Positions 1 to 10,718 of a stretch of 64,000 bases of DNA are shown here, piece by piece. The translations under genes and the position numbers were made by a program. The notes under the pieces were generated by a model, which saw nothing but the letters and a program-made list of their open reading frames with translations, searched no databases and was not told the origin of the DNA. Source of the DNA: Macrotis lagotis (taxonomy: Eukaryota > Chordata > Mammalia > Peramelemorphia > Peramelidae); the NCBI RefSeq assembly GCF_037893015.1, contig NC_133660.1, positions 285,917,078 through 285,981,077 on the forward strand, read 5' to 3'. Positions within the stretch are counted from its first letter, which is position 1; every line of letters begins with the position of its first letter.

Positions 1-131
1 TTTTTTGCAAGGCAATGGGGTTAAGTGGCTTGCCCAAAGCCACAGGGCTAGGTAATTATTAAGTGTCTGAGGTCAGATTTGAACCCTGACTCCAGGGCCA
101 GTGCTTTATCCGCTGTGCCACCTAGATGCCC
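1..131 (-). repeat. tRNA-derived SINE, cut by window edge
   Basis: Reverse-oriented copy of the common SINE of this window. The complement of the 3' part (TTAAGTGGCTTGCCCAAAG) comes first and the head (CCACCTAGATGCCCC) ends near 131. The A-tail side is cut by the window start. Confidence 0.9.
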
Positions 132-133
132 CT

Positions 134-840
134 GGATGATTTTTTTCTATTACAAATCTTTAGAATTGTCTTTGATTATTGTGCTGCTGGGATGAACAAG
201 TCCATTTTGGTTAATCCTCACCCAATCTTGCTATTGATGAGTACAGTGTTCTTCTGGTTCTGCTCACTTCAGTCAGCATCAATTTATGTAAGTCTTTCCA
301 AGCTTTTCTGAAGTCCACCTGCTCATGATTTCTTATAGAACAATAGCGTTTCATCGTATTCACATACCATAACTTGTTCAGCCATTCCCAATTGATGAAC
401 ATCCCCTCAATTTCCAATTCTTTACCAAAAAGAGCTATTATGAATATTTTTGTACATGTGAGTTTTTACCCTTTTTGGTGATCTCCTTGGGATACTAGCA
501 GTAGTGTTGTGTTGTTGGATCAAAGGGTATGCACCTTTTTACTGCCCTTTGGGTGTAGCTCCAAATGATTCTCTGGAAAGGTTGCATCATTTCAGAACTC
601 CTAATAATGCATTAATATGTCCTAGTTTTCCCTCATCCCCTCCAGCATTGATCATTTTCCTTTTTTGTCACTTTAGCCAATCTGGTTGTGAGGTAGAACC
701 CAAGATTGGTTTTAATTTGCAATTCTCTAATGAATTATTGGAGCAATCAAATTTGAACCCTTTTTTTCATGACTTTAGATAGTTTTAATTTCTGTATCTA
801 AAAACACCTTTGACCATTTATCAATTGGGGAATGATTTGT
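134..840 (-). repeat. L1 ORF2 3' part, decayed
   Basis: The minus strand encodes a decayed end of L1 ORF2; an open stretch at 211-417 contains NTMKRYCSIRNHEQ and MLTEVSRTRRTLY. This is homologous to the better copy at 28.9-29.3 kb, which has MEHCCSIRNQKGW and MLSEMSRTRRTLY. It is a 5'-truncated old insertion with several stops. Confidence 0.75.
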
Positions 841-2224
841 CATTTTTGCTAATCCGATTAGTGTAAGGAGGAACCTCCCAAGTTCTTTTAATTTGCACTG
901 TATTCATGCAAAATGCCAGGCTAGATGACTCAAGACCTGGGTATGTCTCCTCACAATCTTATGTTCAGATGACACCACTCTGATGGCAGGAAGTGAAGAG
1001 GAATTAAGATACCTCTTGATGAGATGAAAGAGGAGAGGGTAAAAGCTGAATTAAAGCTTCACATTTAAAAAAAAACTAAGATCTTGGTGACCAGTCCCAT
1101 CACTTTTTGACACACAAAGGGAGAAGAAATGGAAGCAGTGTCTGATTTTCTCTGCCTGGTCTCAAAGATCACTGGAGACAGTGACTGCACTCGTGAAAGT
1201 AGAAGACACCTGCTCCTTGGCAGGAAAGCCACAGCAAATCTGGACAGCAGAATGAAAAGCAAAGGTGTCACCTTATTCACAGCGATGATTTTTTTTTTCT
1301 GGTATCAATGTGTGGATATGAGAGGTGGACTAGAAGGAAAGTTGAGCCCAAACAGGATGGACACTTTCCAACTTTGGAGACCAAATCTGCCAACCTTTAA
1401 ATTAATTTAGGTTTTTCACTAGAAGCTCAAATACTGAAATTAAAGCTTAAATACTGTGGCCATAAAATGAGAAGATGGGATGTATTGGGCAGGAAGATCA
1501 CACAGTGTCATGGAAGCACTGAACATGAGCTTGGACAACAGACTTCTGGAGATACTGGAGGACATGAATGAAGGACTCAGCAACGATAAATAGTGAAAGA
1601 ACAGGCATTTTTCAAAAGAAGAGATTCAGGCTCTCCATTAGACTAAGAGCTCTGGGTGCTAGTGATGAGGAAACAAAATTTTAAAAAAAGGTTTTTTTCC
1701 CCTTCAAGGGCTTTTAGTCTAATGGAGATTGGATAAAGCTTCTCTGCCTTTGACTGCAAAATACGTAATCACATCCATGTGAAGAAGTCACCTTTTGCAT
1801 TTGCTATTACCAGAAAATTATCCTGGCAAAACTCTGTTGCCTCTACCCTGCTTCATTTTGTCTCCAAGACCAAACATGCCTGTTTTTTCAGTGATCCTTT
1901 GATTTCCAACTTTAGCATTTCTAATCCCCAATGTGACATTTAGAAGGAGTGTTATTTCTTTATTGTAAGTCTCCATAGAACCTCTTTAGCAGCAGTCCTT
2001 GAAACATAGATTTGTATTACTGTGATGTTGAAAGGTTTGCTTTGGGTTGGAACAGATGTCATTCAGGATTTTGAGATTATACCCCAGGACTGCTTTTCTC
2101 ACCTTTTTTTTTTTTAAGTTTTCATCCTTTTTTATATCTTGTTTATTATTTTCATATAATGTATAGCAATCTGTTCAAAATCTTGATTTAAGGTCCAGTG
2201 ATTTTTTTAGAAAGATTTTTTTTT
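841..2224. other. Non-genic stretch, probably NXF1 intron 1
   Basis: No exon, RNA gene or well-preserved repeat recognised. The sequence is of ordinary AT-rich intronic character. It lies upstream of NXF1 exon 2, and the ATG-bearing first exon of NXF1 was not found here. Confidence 0.5.
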
Positions 2225-2560
2225 ATTTTAAGTTTTACAATTTATCTCCCATTCTTTCTTCCCTTCCCCCCCATAGAAGGTATCTTTTAGTATTTACATT
2301 GTTTTCATGTTATACACTGATCTCAGTTAAATGTGATGAGAGAGAAATCATATCCTTAAGAAAAATAAAGTATGAGATAGTAAAATTACATAAGATGATA
2401 ACGGGTTTTTGTTTTTCTAATTTGAAGGTAATAGTCTTTGGTCTTGGTTCAATGTCCATAATTCTTTCTATGGATACAGATGGTGTTTTCCATTGCAGAT
2501 AGCTCAGAATTGTCCCTGGTTGTTGCACTGGTGGAATGATTTTCTTACCTTTTTATTGAT
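2225..2560 (-). repeat. L1 3' UTR fragment
   Basis: The minus-strand reading (MQQPGTILSYLQWKTPSVS and following) is colinear with the L1 3' end at 29.3-29.5 kb (MQQSGTIWGCLRWRITAVS), including the shared SLSSHS-type string. It is a decayed 3' end of the same L1 lineage. Confidence 0.7.
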
Positions 2561-2869
2561 GTGAGGGCTGCTCCATTTCTTGTAATCCATTCTCGCCCAT
2601 AGTAGAATATGTAGTGATCATCTGACCTAAATTCACCCATTTCCCAACCACTTAAGTTCACTGACATCCAAGATATCAATGTTTAAGCTTTGCATCTCCT
2701 ATTTGACCACATCCAACTTAACCTTGGTTCATAGATCTTACGATCCTGGTTCCTATGCAACATTGATCTTTTCCTTTCATCACCAGACATAACCACAACT
2801 GAGCTTCATTTTCACTTTGACCCAACCGCTTCATCAGTATTGGAGCTACTTGTAGTTGGCCTCCTCTCT

Positions 2870-3060
2870 TCCCCAGTAACATATTGGGGTTTTCTTGGCA
2901 AACATACTAGAATGGTTTACCATTTCCTTCGAGTGGATCATCCTTTGTCAGAACTCTCCACCATGATCTGTCCATAACTAGAACGGCATAGATCATACTT
3001 TCCTCGAGCGACGTCCGCCCCTCCACCATGACACAGTGGTGATGGGGACAGTAGAGGAAT
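2870..3060 (-). repeat. Old SINE-like fragment
   Basis: Contains GGGGTTTTCTTGGCAAACAT and GGTTTACCATTTCCTTCGAG, which resemble the reverse of the long-tailed marsupial SINE seen at 62.44-62.69 kb and 38.5-38.7 kb. Strongly diverged. Confidence 0.4.
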
Positions 3061-3079
3061 ATGATTCTTAATGTTACAA

Positions 3080-3375
3080 ATTTGTAGACTCGTGGAAAAT
3101 ACCATCTATATCCAGAGAAAGAACTATAGAGTCTGAATGCTGATGAAGGAATACTGTTTCCACTTCTTTAAAATGTGTTTTTTTCTTTCTTGTGGTTTCT
3201 CCCTTTTGTTTGATTCTCTTTTTACAAAATGGCTAATAGAGAAATATGTTCAAATTTCATACATGAGATTTTTTGCTATCTGGAGGAGGGAAAGGAGGAA
3301 AGGAGAAAAATTTGGAAATCAAAAATCTTACAGAAATGAATGTAATTTACTATTAAGTGAAAGAAATCTTGCAAA
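3080..3375 (+). repeat. L1 3' end, second subfamily
   Basis: Has CCAGAGAAAGAACTATAGAG, then a T-rich block and GGGAAAGGAGGAAAGG before the tail. The same order is seen in the L1 3' end at 52.94-53.24 kb (GGAGAAAGAATTATAGAGTC). Old 5'-truncated insertion. Confidence 0.6.
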
Positions 3376-3766
3376 TTTGAATATGGTCCTTATGACACTT
3401 GCAGTGATTTTCCCAATTCATGTTTTGCTCCTTATTTTAGCTGCATTAGATTTGCGTGTAAAATCTTACATTTTGTATGATTGAAACTATCCATTTCATC
3501 TTTTCTGTGATCCGCTCTTTACCTGTTCGGTCATAATTTTTTCACCTCTCCATAGATTGGAAAGGTCATTTCTCCCGTTTTCATAATTTGTTTGTGATTT
3601 CACATTTTTATTCTTAAATCCTCCATCCATAAGAGTCCTCCCCAAGGTTCCCTCCCAATGAAACACCTGCCTCATGTCCTCTGGTCTCACAGTGGGTTTC
3701 TGTCATTAGTTCTCCCAGCTTCAGATACTGGGTTTGCACCTGGTAAATCTCTCCTCCTTCTTCCAG

Positions 3767-6700
3767 ACCATGATGACCGTGTTGGAGGGAACTTCCCCCA
3801 AAGACGGAAGAAAGGCCGGGGCCCCTTCCGTTGGAAATATGGTGAGACAAATTCACGGTCCCGAAACCGAGGTGGTTCCGGCCCTCGAGCCCCACGTCTG
3901 GATGAGGAAGATGGTGACGTGGCCATGAGTGATGCCCAGGATGGTCCCCGAGTCCGGTAGTAAGTACCCTCTTCCAACCCTGAGAAGGACCCTAGGAGGA
4001 AGCCACCCTCACCTCTTCCCCCACCTGACTGAGCCCCCAGTTGTTCCCATCTGAAATTGGTTGGAGCTCTCCTACCGTCCCAAGGTCAGCCTCTCAGTAG
4101 ACATTTTATTAAGCACCAAATGTTTGACAAGCACTTTGTGCAATGAGTCTTGCCCTCCTAATTTGCAGGGAGACATTCTGGGAAATGCTCCCTGTAGTCA
4201 GTGATTGATTGCTTCCCCCACCCCCGTAGCACACCGTACAACTCACGCCCTAACCGGAGGGGAGGAGATAATTGGCATGATCGAGAGAGAATCCATGTCA
4301 CGGTGCGCCGTGAGAGATCTGGCCAAGATAGAGGAGCCGCCGCTGGTTCCAGCCTGGATGCGGTTTCCAAAAACTGGTTCAGGATCACAGTGAGTGCCCC
4401 TTGTGAGGGTCAATGAGGAGGGGAGGCTCAGCATGACACCACCCCCCCCCCGTGTCACCTGTACTTGGCGGGGGGGGGGAGGTCTCTACAAGTCTGGGGG
4501 AACTCTCCTGACGGATTGCCCTGGTCTTTGGGCAAAGACTCTGACCAATCCTGCTCCTCTTTCTCTCCCCCAATGCCCCAGATCCCTTATGGCAGGAAGT
4601 ACGATAAGACTTGGTTGTTGAACTCGATCCAGAGCAAGTGCAGCGTGCCCTTCAATCCTGTGGAGGTATGGGCCTGTGCACTGATTGAGCTCCCCCTCAG
4701 GTGGTTGCCATCCTGCTCAAAGGAGGGGTCCAACCTCTCATCTCAGAAGGGGGAGGGTTCAATTAGCCAGGACAGCTGTCCAGAGGGGCTATGGGATTGG
4801 GGGGGGCAGTTGCAGCATTCTACCCCTGACCTTCTGCAGAGGATTGGGTAGGGTCTGTCATGTTATGGAGGGGCTGTAAGAGGAGGAATTCTCCTCACCG
4901 GTTTCTCTGCCGTTCCCTCCCTCAGTTTCATTACGAGAACACCCGGGCCCAATTCTTCGTGGAGGATGCCAGTACGGCGTCTGCCCTCAAGGCTGTGAAT
5001 CACAAGATTTTGGACCGAGATAATCGAAGGGTAGGAAGGGTATTGGGGTGACATGGGGGCCCGAGAAGGTCTCTGAGTGTTGAGGGGGGGAGATAGCGTG
5101 TGCGTCACCTCTTTTCCCCGCAGATTTCGGTCATAATCAACCCGTCTGCCCCACCCCTGTCGGTGCAGAATGAGCTGAAGCCTGAGCAGGTGGAGCAGCT
5201 CAAGGTGAGGCCCAGAGCACTGCTCCCCAGCAGCCTCCTCTTCGGGCTCCCCTACCCCTAGTTCCTTCCCCAAGACTAAGGCTCCAGACATGCCTCTGAC
5301 CACTCTGTCCTTTACTTTCTGCAGTTTGTCATGAGCAAGCGCTACGATGGCTCCCAGCAGGCCCTGGACCTGAAGGGCCTCCGTACAGACCCAGGTACTG
5401 CCCATGCCCATGCCCATGGGGGGCCAGAACCTGTGTCCCCACCTCAGCCCCCACCCCTGAAGGCCCATTCTTTTCTGCAGACTTGGTGGCCCAGAACATC
5501 GATGTTGTCCTGAATCGCAAAAGCTGTATGTCGGCCTCTCTCCGGATCATCGAAGAAAACATCCCTGAGGTGAGGTCAGGCAAGGGTGCCCCCCACCCCA
5601 ACCAGCTGCCGGGCCGGCCTCTTTTATTCTCTCTCTTCCTTCCCTTCCTCCAGTTGCTGTCATTGAATCTGAGCAACAACCGACTCTACAGGCTGGACGA
5701 TTTGTCTGAAATCATCCAGAAGGCGCCGAATCTCAAGATCTTGAACCTTTCTGGGAATGAAGTGAGAGCCGGGGCTGCTCCACCAAGGGGGGTGAGAGGT
5801 GGGCCGGTCGCACCTCTGCGCAGAATCCCTGGGTCTTGGTCTCTTCCACAGCTGAAGTCAGAGCGAGAGCTGGACAAGGTGAAGGGGCTCAAGCTGGACG
5901 AGCTGTGGCTCATCGGGAACCCTCTGTGTGATGTGTTCCGGGACCAGTCCTCCTACGTAAGGTCAGTGCCAGCCCCTGACTCCCCTCCTGGGGACCAGCA
6001 CCCCCTGGGGGGATAAAACTAGTTTGCCCTGAGGAGGCCCAGCCTGCGAGCCTGGAGCCCGGACCCGGATTCAGCTGCCCTCCGAGTGCGGAGCCCACAG
6101 CCCACTCACTCCCTGTGGTATTCGTCTGTGTCTGTCTGGTCGGCTTGGAGGTTTCCTGCTTCCCCCCCCCCATTTGTTGCTTCTCCCTTTAGCACACGGC
6201 CTCTTCTAGCATCTTCCCTCCGCACCTTGTTCCAGGGAGGGAGCAGGACCCCTCCCTGTAGTGCCCTGGGGACCCTTGGCCCCCCAGTCCCCACACCGTA
6301 CCCGGTGCCGAGAGCTCGGCCCCGTGGCCGAGCCAGGTCTCATTCCTGCCGACGCCTCCCCGTCTGACGGGCGCGCTCGTCCTAGGGACCTGCGCGGAGG
6401 CTCGGCGAGGCCCTCTTCCCTCACGCAGTCCGTCACTTTGCTTAATTCCAAGAGCTGGGCCTGCAGCCAGCGGGCTGCCGGGACCCCAGGACAGGAGCCA
6501 GGGGTGGAAGCTATGGGGGCACAGGCCATGAGGCGATGGCCCCCTCCCTGGGGGCGCAGACCCTCCCTTACTCACACACTTCCCACCACCTTGCTCGGCC
6601 CCGGAAGATGGCTGGTTAGCCAGAGACGGGTAAGATTCCTCAAGGGAGGAACAACCTAAGACAGGCACAGTCGAACAGGGGCCAGCAGGAGAGAATTCGG

Positions 6701-9247
6701 GGGCCAACAGAGGTGGGGCAAGACCCCCACCCCCCCAGCTTGGCAGGGCCTGACTCTGGAGCCCTCCCCCAAAGGGCGTCTCCTGCCCCCGTGGCTGCTC
6801 CACTCCCGAGCCCAGCTCAGACTTGGACCCAGGCGGAGGGTAGAGACTCGGCCCATGAGAAGCGCCTCGGAAGCCTTTGTCTTCCTTTCCCCCACGGAGT
6901 GCAGAGAGCAGATCCTGGAAAGGCCCGTGTTAGGCAGCCAGTCCTCCCCTCCCCCGCTTCCTCTCCCCTCTTTTCTCCCCCCCCTCGGCTGTGTTCCCCT
7001 CTCCCACCCCGCTGCTTCTCGCTGTGTTCCTCGACATCCTGTCCCATCCCCTGGTATATCTTGGCCCAGGCTGGGCTTGACAGCAGTGATGGACATCATC
7101 TGAGGCAGCTGGGTCCCTGGGCTCCCACCCCCTTTCCCCCTCCCCTGGGCTGCACAGGTGAGTATGAGGCAGGTAAGAGAAGGGAGCCCCGCGACTGGGA
7201 GTCTCGATTGCTTCCCACGCACTTGAGAAATGGGGATCCATCAGGAAGGAGGCTGGGCTTCAGGGCCAGGTAGTCGAGGCCTATGTTAGGGAGAGGAGCC
7301 GAGGGGTCCCGGGGCCCCCAGAGGGCTCGGGGCCAGGGTGGGCCGTGCCTGGGGTCTCGGTGTGTTTGCTCCTAGAGCGGCCCTGGCGACACGGCGGCTC
7401 TGAGGTGTCACTCACTCCTGTCCCGTTCTTGACAGCGCCATCCGGGAATGCTTCCCCAAGTTGCTTCGCCTGGTGAGTTTGTCTCTTGTGTGTGCCGTTT
7501 TCCATCGAGCGGTGGGTGGGTGATCCAAGGCCTCTTTCTCGCCCCGTGAATCACCTGGGCGGCTCTGTTGTCCCCCTCGATTGCCCAGCTGGGGTCTCTG
7601 GAGCTGGACGTGCGTCCGTCCCTCACTCTCTGTGGCCTCTTTCTTTACTGCTCCCCAGGACGGTCACGAGTTGCCCCCTCCGATTGCCTTTGATGTGGAA
7701 GCCCCTACCACGCTCCCGCCCTGCAAGGTATGGACTGGGGCAGGAGCGGGAGACAGGAGTGGGGGGGGGAGCAGAGATCGGCCCGGGGCCTGACACCCAC
7801 CCTCTCCGTCTGGGTTCGATGCAGGGGAGCTACTTTGGATCAGAAAACCTGAAGGCCATGGTCCTGTACTTCCTGCAGCAGTAAGTGGAGCGGGGCAGGA
7901 GGGGGCTGGGCAGAGCTGGGGTCCCATGCCCCTGACCCGCGGTCACTGTCTGCAGGTATTACTCCGTGTATGACTCCGGGGACAGGCAGGGGCTGCTGGA
8001 CGCCTACCACGACCAGGCCTGCTGCTCCCTCAGCATCCCCTTCACCATCCAGAACCCGGCTCGGTGAGCACCTGGGCCTGGTGGGATGGGGCGGGCACGG
8101 GCGGGCACGGGCGGGCACGTGACCCGTCCTGCTCTCCTGTCTCAGTGGCAACATGAGCGAGTACTTCAAAGACAGCCGGAACGTGAAGAAGCTGAAGGAC
8201 CCCAGTGAGTCTGGGGAGGGGGTGCGGGGGGGGGGCGGTCCGCAGCGGGCGGGACCCTCACCCTCCTCTCGCACCCGCAGCCCTGCGCTTCCGCCTGCTG
8301 AAGCACACCCGCCTCAACGTCGTGGCCTTCCTCAACGAACTCCCCAAGACCCAGCACGACATCAACTCCTTCGTGGTGGACATCTGCGCCCAGACGGTGA
8401 GCGCCGGCCGGCCCCTGCCCCTGCCGAAGATGGGGTGCGGAGCGGCGGGAAGGGGGGCCCCGGGGGCCGCGCAGGCCCAGGCTCCACCGTCCTCCTCTGT
8501 CTTTCAGGAGACGCTGCTGTGCTTTTCCGTGCACGGGGTCTTCAAGGAAGGTGAGCTGGGGGCGGGGCCTGGGCGGCACCCCACGCTCCCCACCTCCCCC
8601 GGGTCCGGGGACCCCGCTCTGACCCGTCTCTCACCGTCTTCCCTGCAGTGGACGGGAAGTCCCGCGACGCGGTCCGCGCCTTCTCCCGGGTGTTCATCGC
8701 CGTCCCTTCCAACAACGCGGCCAGGTGGCGCGGGGCGGGGGTCTGGGGGCGGGGGGCGGGGGCGCGGGCCCCGGGGCGGCTCTGACGTCCGGGCCCCGCA
8801 GGCTCTGCATCGTCAACGACAAGCTGTTCATCCGCAACGCCACCACGGACGAGATCCGCCGCGCCTTCGCCATGCCCGCGCCCACGCCCTCGTCCAGCCC
8901 CGTGCCCACGCTGGCCCCCGAGCAGCAGGAGATGCTGCAGACCTTCTCCACGCAGTCCGGCATGAATCTCGAGTGGTCGCAAAAGTAAGCGCGTGTCCGC
9001 TGTGCCCACGGGCCGGGGCGCCCCGGGGGGCGGGGGCCGCGCTCACGGACCGCCCCTCCCCCACAGGTGCCTTCAGGACAACGACTGGGACTTCCCCCGC
9101 GCGGCGCAGGTCTTCACGCAGCTCAAGGTGAGGCGGGGGGCGCGGGGCGCGGGGCGCGGGCGGCTGTGGGGGCCCGGGCCGGCCTCACCCCCTCCGCTCC
9201 CCCCGCAGGCCGGCGGCAAGATCCCCGAGGTGGCCTTCCTCAAGTGA
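3767..9247 (+). CDS. NXF1: Nuclear RNA export factor 1 (NXF1/TAP), exons 2 to last; first exon not in window
   Basis: Main bulk mRNA export receptor; works as a heterodimer with NXT1 and binds FG nucleoporins. Exons: 3767-3959, 4230-4389, 4582-4665, 4926-5030, 5124-5204, 5325-5394, 5481-5569, 5654-5761, 5852-5961, 7436-7472, 7659-7727, 7825-7880, 7956-8063, 8146-8204, 8281-8396, 8508-8550, 8649-8724, 8802-8984, 9067-9127, 9209-9247. All junctions are GT-AG and in phase, giving 614 residues plus a short exon-1 peptide (human protein 619). Visible domains: N-terminal arginine-rich segment ([10 protein letters not shown]), RRM ([13 protein letters not shown]), leucine-rich repeats ([17 protein letters not shown]), NTF2-like domain ([28 protein letters not shown]) and C-terminal UBA-like TAP-C domain ([20 protein letters not shown]) ending EVAFLK. 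Intron 10 is by far the longest intron and holds a CTE-like element. The ATG exon should lie upstream of base 1, or was missed among the L1 debris. Confidence 0.97.
5962..7435 (+). promoter_or_regulatory. NXF1: NXF1 intron 10, retained-intron candidate
   Basis: A 1.47-kb GC-rich intron without SINE or LINE, while the other NXF1 introns here are about 65 to 300 bp. In mammals intron 10 of NXF1 is known to be retained and exported through an internal CTE, giving a short NXF1 protein. If retained here, translation runs from exon 10 through about 18 intron codons (start [17 protein letters not shown]) to TAA-type termination at 6014-6016. Splice donor AAG|GTCAGT and acceptor GACAG|CGCC are both good, so retention must be regulated rather than forced by bad sites. 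Confidence 0.8.
6608..6690 (+). promoter_or_regulatory. NXF1: CTE-like RNA export element in NXF1 intron 10
   Basis: Two strings identical to the TAP-binding internal loop of the type-D retrovirus CTE are present in the right order: AGACGGGTAA at 6624-6633 and CCTAAGACAGG at 6655-6665. Between them TTCCTC (6636-6641) and GAGGAA (6646-6651) form a 6-bp stem with an AAGG tetraloop. Outside, GCTGG (6611-6615) can pair with CCAGC (6682-6686). This is the architecture bound directly by NXF1 protein, and it implies autoregulation by export of the intron-retaining mRNA. The element belongs to the host gene; no viral sequence surrounds it. Confidence 0.9.
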
Positions 9248-9600
9248 CCCCGAAGCCGCCGCCCCCGGCCCGGGCCGCCTCCGACTGTGAACCCCGCCCC
9301 CGCCGGGACCCTGGGACGCCGCCGGGCCCGGCCCCCGGCCCCCCGGCCCCCGGCCCCCCGCAGCCTGGTGCGCAGGACTGACAGTGGGGGCGCCGCCCGC
9401 GCCTCGCGGCTCGTTCTGTTGTCCCGGGGAGCCGGCTCCCCCGTCTGCCCCCCGTGGGGCCGGGCCGGGCCCCCACGCGCGTTGCCGTGTTGTAGGCCGG
9501 TTGTGTTCTCGACTGTTCTCTTCACCCCCACGTCAGCTTCTAGATCCCCCTTTTTATTTCAAGGTTGGTTTGTCAATAAACGTTGAGAGCCGGAAGCGGA
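9248..9600 (+). terminator. NXF1: NXF1 3' UTR and poly(A) signal
   Basis: GC-rich 3' UTR follows the TGA at 9245-9247. AATAAA lies at 9575-9580, within TCAATAAACG, with cleavage expected about 15-20 bases later. This falls on the ETS-like site at 9590-9598 that belongs to the TMEM223 promoter. Confidence 0.9.
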
Positions 9601-9843
9601 GTCGTCGGGGGGCGGGGCGTCACTTGGGAGGCAGGCCCTGGGGGCGGGGCCCGGGGAGGGCTCCGCCCCCGCGCGCCGTCTGCGCCGCGCGCACGCGCCC
9701 TGGTGGCACCGTCTGCCCGGAAACGGGAGAGTGAGGGGAAGCTCTGCGCGGGGCCGGGCGCGCCGCGGCTGAGCGGAAGTCCGGCCTCCTGCCGGCCCGG
9801 GGAGGCTCGGAGGCCGGAAGTCCCGCCCCGGGAGCGGCGCGCC
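9590..9843 (+). promoter_or_regulatory. TMEM223: TMEM223 CpG promoter with ETS-type sites
   Basis: Short CpG-rich, TATA-less stretch. ETS/GABP-like cores occur at 9590-9598 (CCGGAAGCG), 9773-9780 (GCGGAAGT) and 9814-9821 (CCGGAAGT). GABP-type sites are typical for nuclear genes of mitochondrial proteins. The ATG context is GCGCCATGG. Confidence 0.65.
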
Positions 9844-10513
9844 ATGGCCGGCCTGCTGAGGCGCTGGGGGCGCCGGGGGGCGCCGGGGGCGGCCTGGGCC
9901 CGGGCCGCGCTGCACGAGGCGGCCCCGGCCGGGGACGTGCTCCTCTTCGAGCACGAGCGCGGCCGCTTCTTCGCCCTCCTGGGCCTCTTCTGCGCCGGCC
10001 AGGGCGTCTTCTGGACCTCGCTGGCCGCGGCCGCCCTGGCGGGGCCCGGGGGCGGCGGGGCCCGGGGCCCCGGGCAGCGCCCCGGCTCGCGCTCGGCGCT
10101 GTGGCGCTACGGACTGGCCGCGGGCTGCGCCTCAGTAGGTAAGGACGGGCCCCTCCTGCGCAGAGCCCCGGGGGGTTGCGGGGGCGCCCCGGGCCCGGCC
10201 GTGACCCCCCTCTCCCGCAGGCCTGCTGGTGCTGGCGGCCGGGCTGCTCTTCTCCCGCCGCTCCGTCAGGTCCGTGCTGCTCCGCCGCGGGGGGCAGCGG
10301 GTGACCCTCACCACGCACGCGCCCTTCGGGCTGGGCGCCAGCTTCACCGTGCCCCTGCGCCACGTGTCCTGCGCGGCGCCCCGCGGCCAGGTGCCGGCCG
10401 TGCTGCCCCTCAAGGTCAAGGGCCGGCGCTTCTACTTCCTCCTGGACAAGGGCGGCCGCTTCCCCGACGCCCGGCTCTTCGACCTCACGGTGGGCACCTA
10501 CCGGGGCCTGTGA
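9844..10513 (+). CDS. TMEM223: Transmembrane protein 223, mitochondrial inner membrane
   Basis: Two coding exons, 9844-10138 and 10221-10513 (junction GTAG|GTAAGG ... CCGCAG|GCCTG). Translation begins MAGLLRRWGRRGAPG, an arginine-rich N-terminus fitting a mitochondrial presequence, then the conserved DVLLFEHERGRFFALLGLF, GLFCAGQGVFW, SALWRYGLAAGC, VTLTTHAPFGLGA and LPLKVKGRRFYFLLDKGG, ending GTYRGL. Length (195 residues) is close to the human protein (about 202). Two hydrophobic segments are visible: FFALLGLFCAGQGVFW near residue 45 and a second just before SRRSVRSVLLR. Human TMEM223 sits in the inner mitochondrial membrane and has been linked to COX1 biogenesis; that role is taken from the family, not from this sequence. 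It starts only about 250 bp after the NXF1 poly(A) signal, in the same orientation. Confidence 0.95.
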
Positions 10514-10529
10514 GGGCGGGGCCGGGGCA

Positions 10530-10535
10530 AATAAA
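10530..10535 (+). terminator. TMEM223: TMEM223 poly(A) signal
   Basis: AATAAA 17 bases after the TGA stop, so the 3' UTR is extremely short. The gene faces TMEM179B tail to tail. Confidence 0.85.
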
Positions 10536-10718
10536 GACACGCACAGACTCCTGGTGTTTTCATTCATTGCGAAAGTCACCGTCAAGGTGAGAGACAGCGG
10601 CGGCGGGAAGGGGCGTGGGGGAGGGCCCTCGCATTCCCCCCCTGGGGACGGTGCCCTCCCGTCACAGGCACTTGGGCATCTGGTCTTGGGCCGGGAGGCT
10701 TCGAAGACCACCTCCCCC

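Noticed and set aside
6608-6690. Retroviral insertion as source of the CTE
   Set aside because: No LTR, gag or pol sequence surrounds it, and the site coincides with the known host element in NXF1 intron 10.
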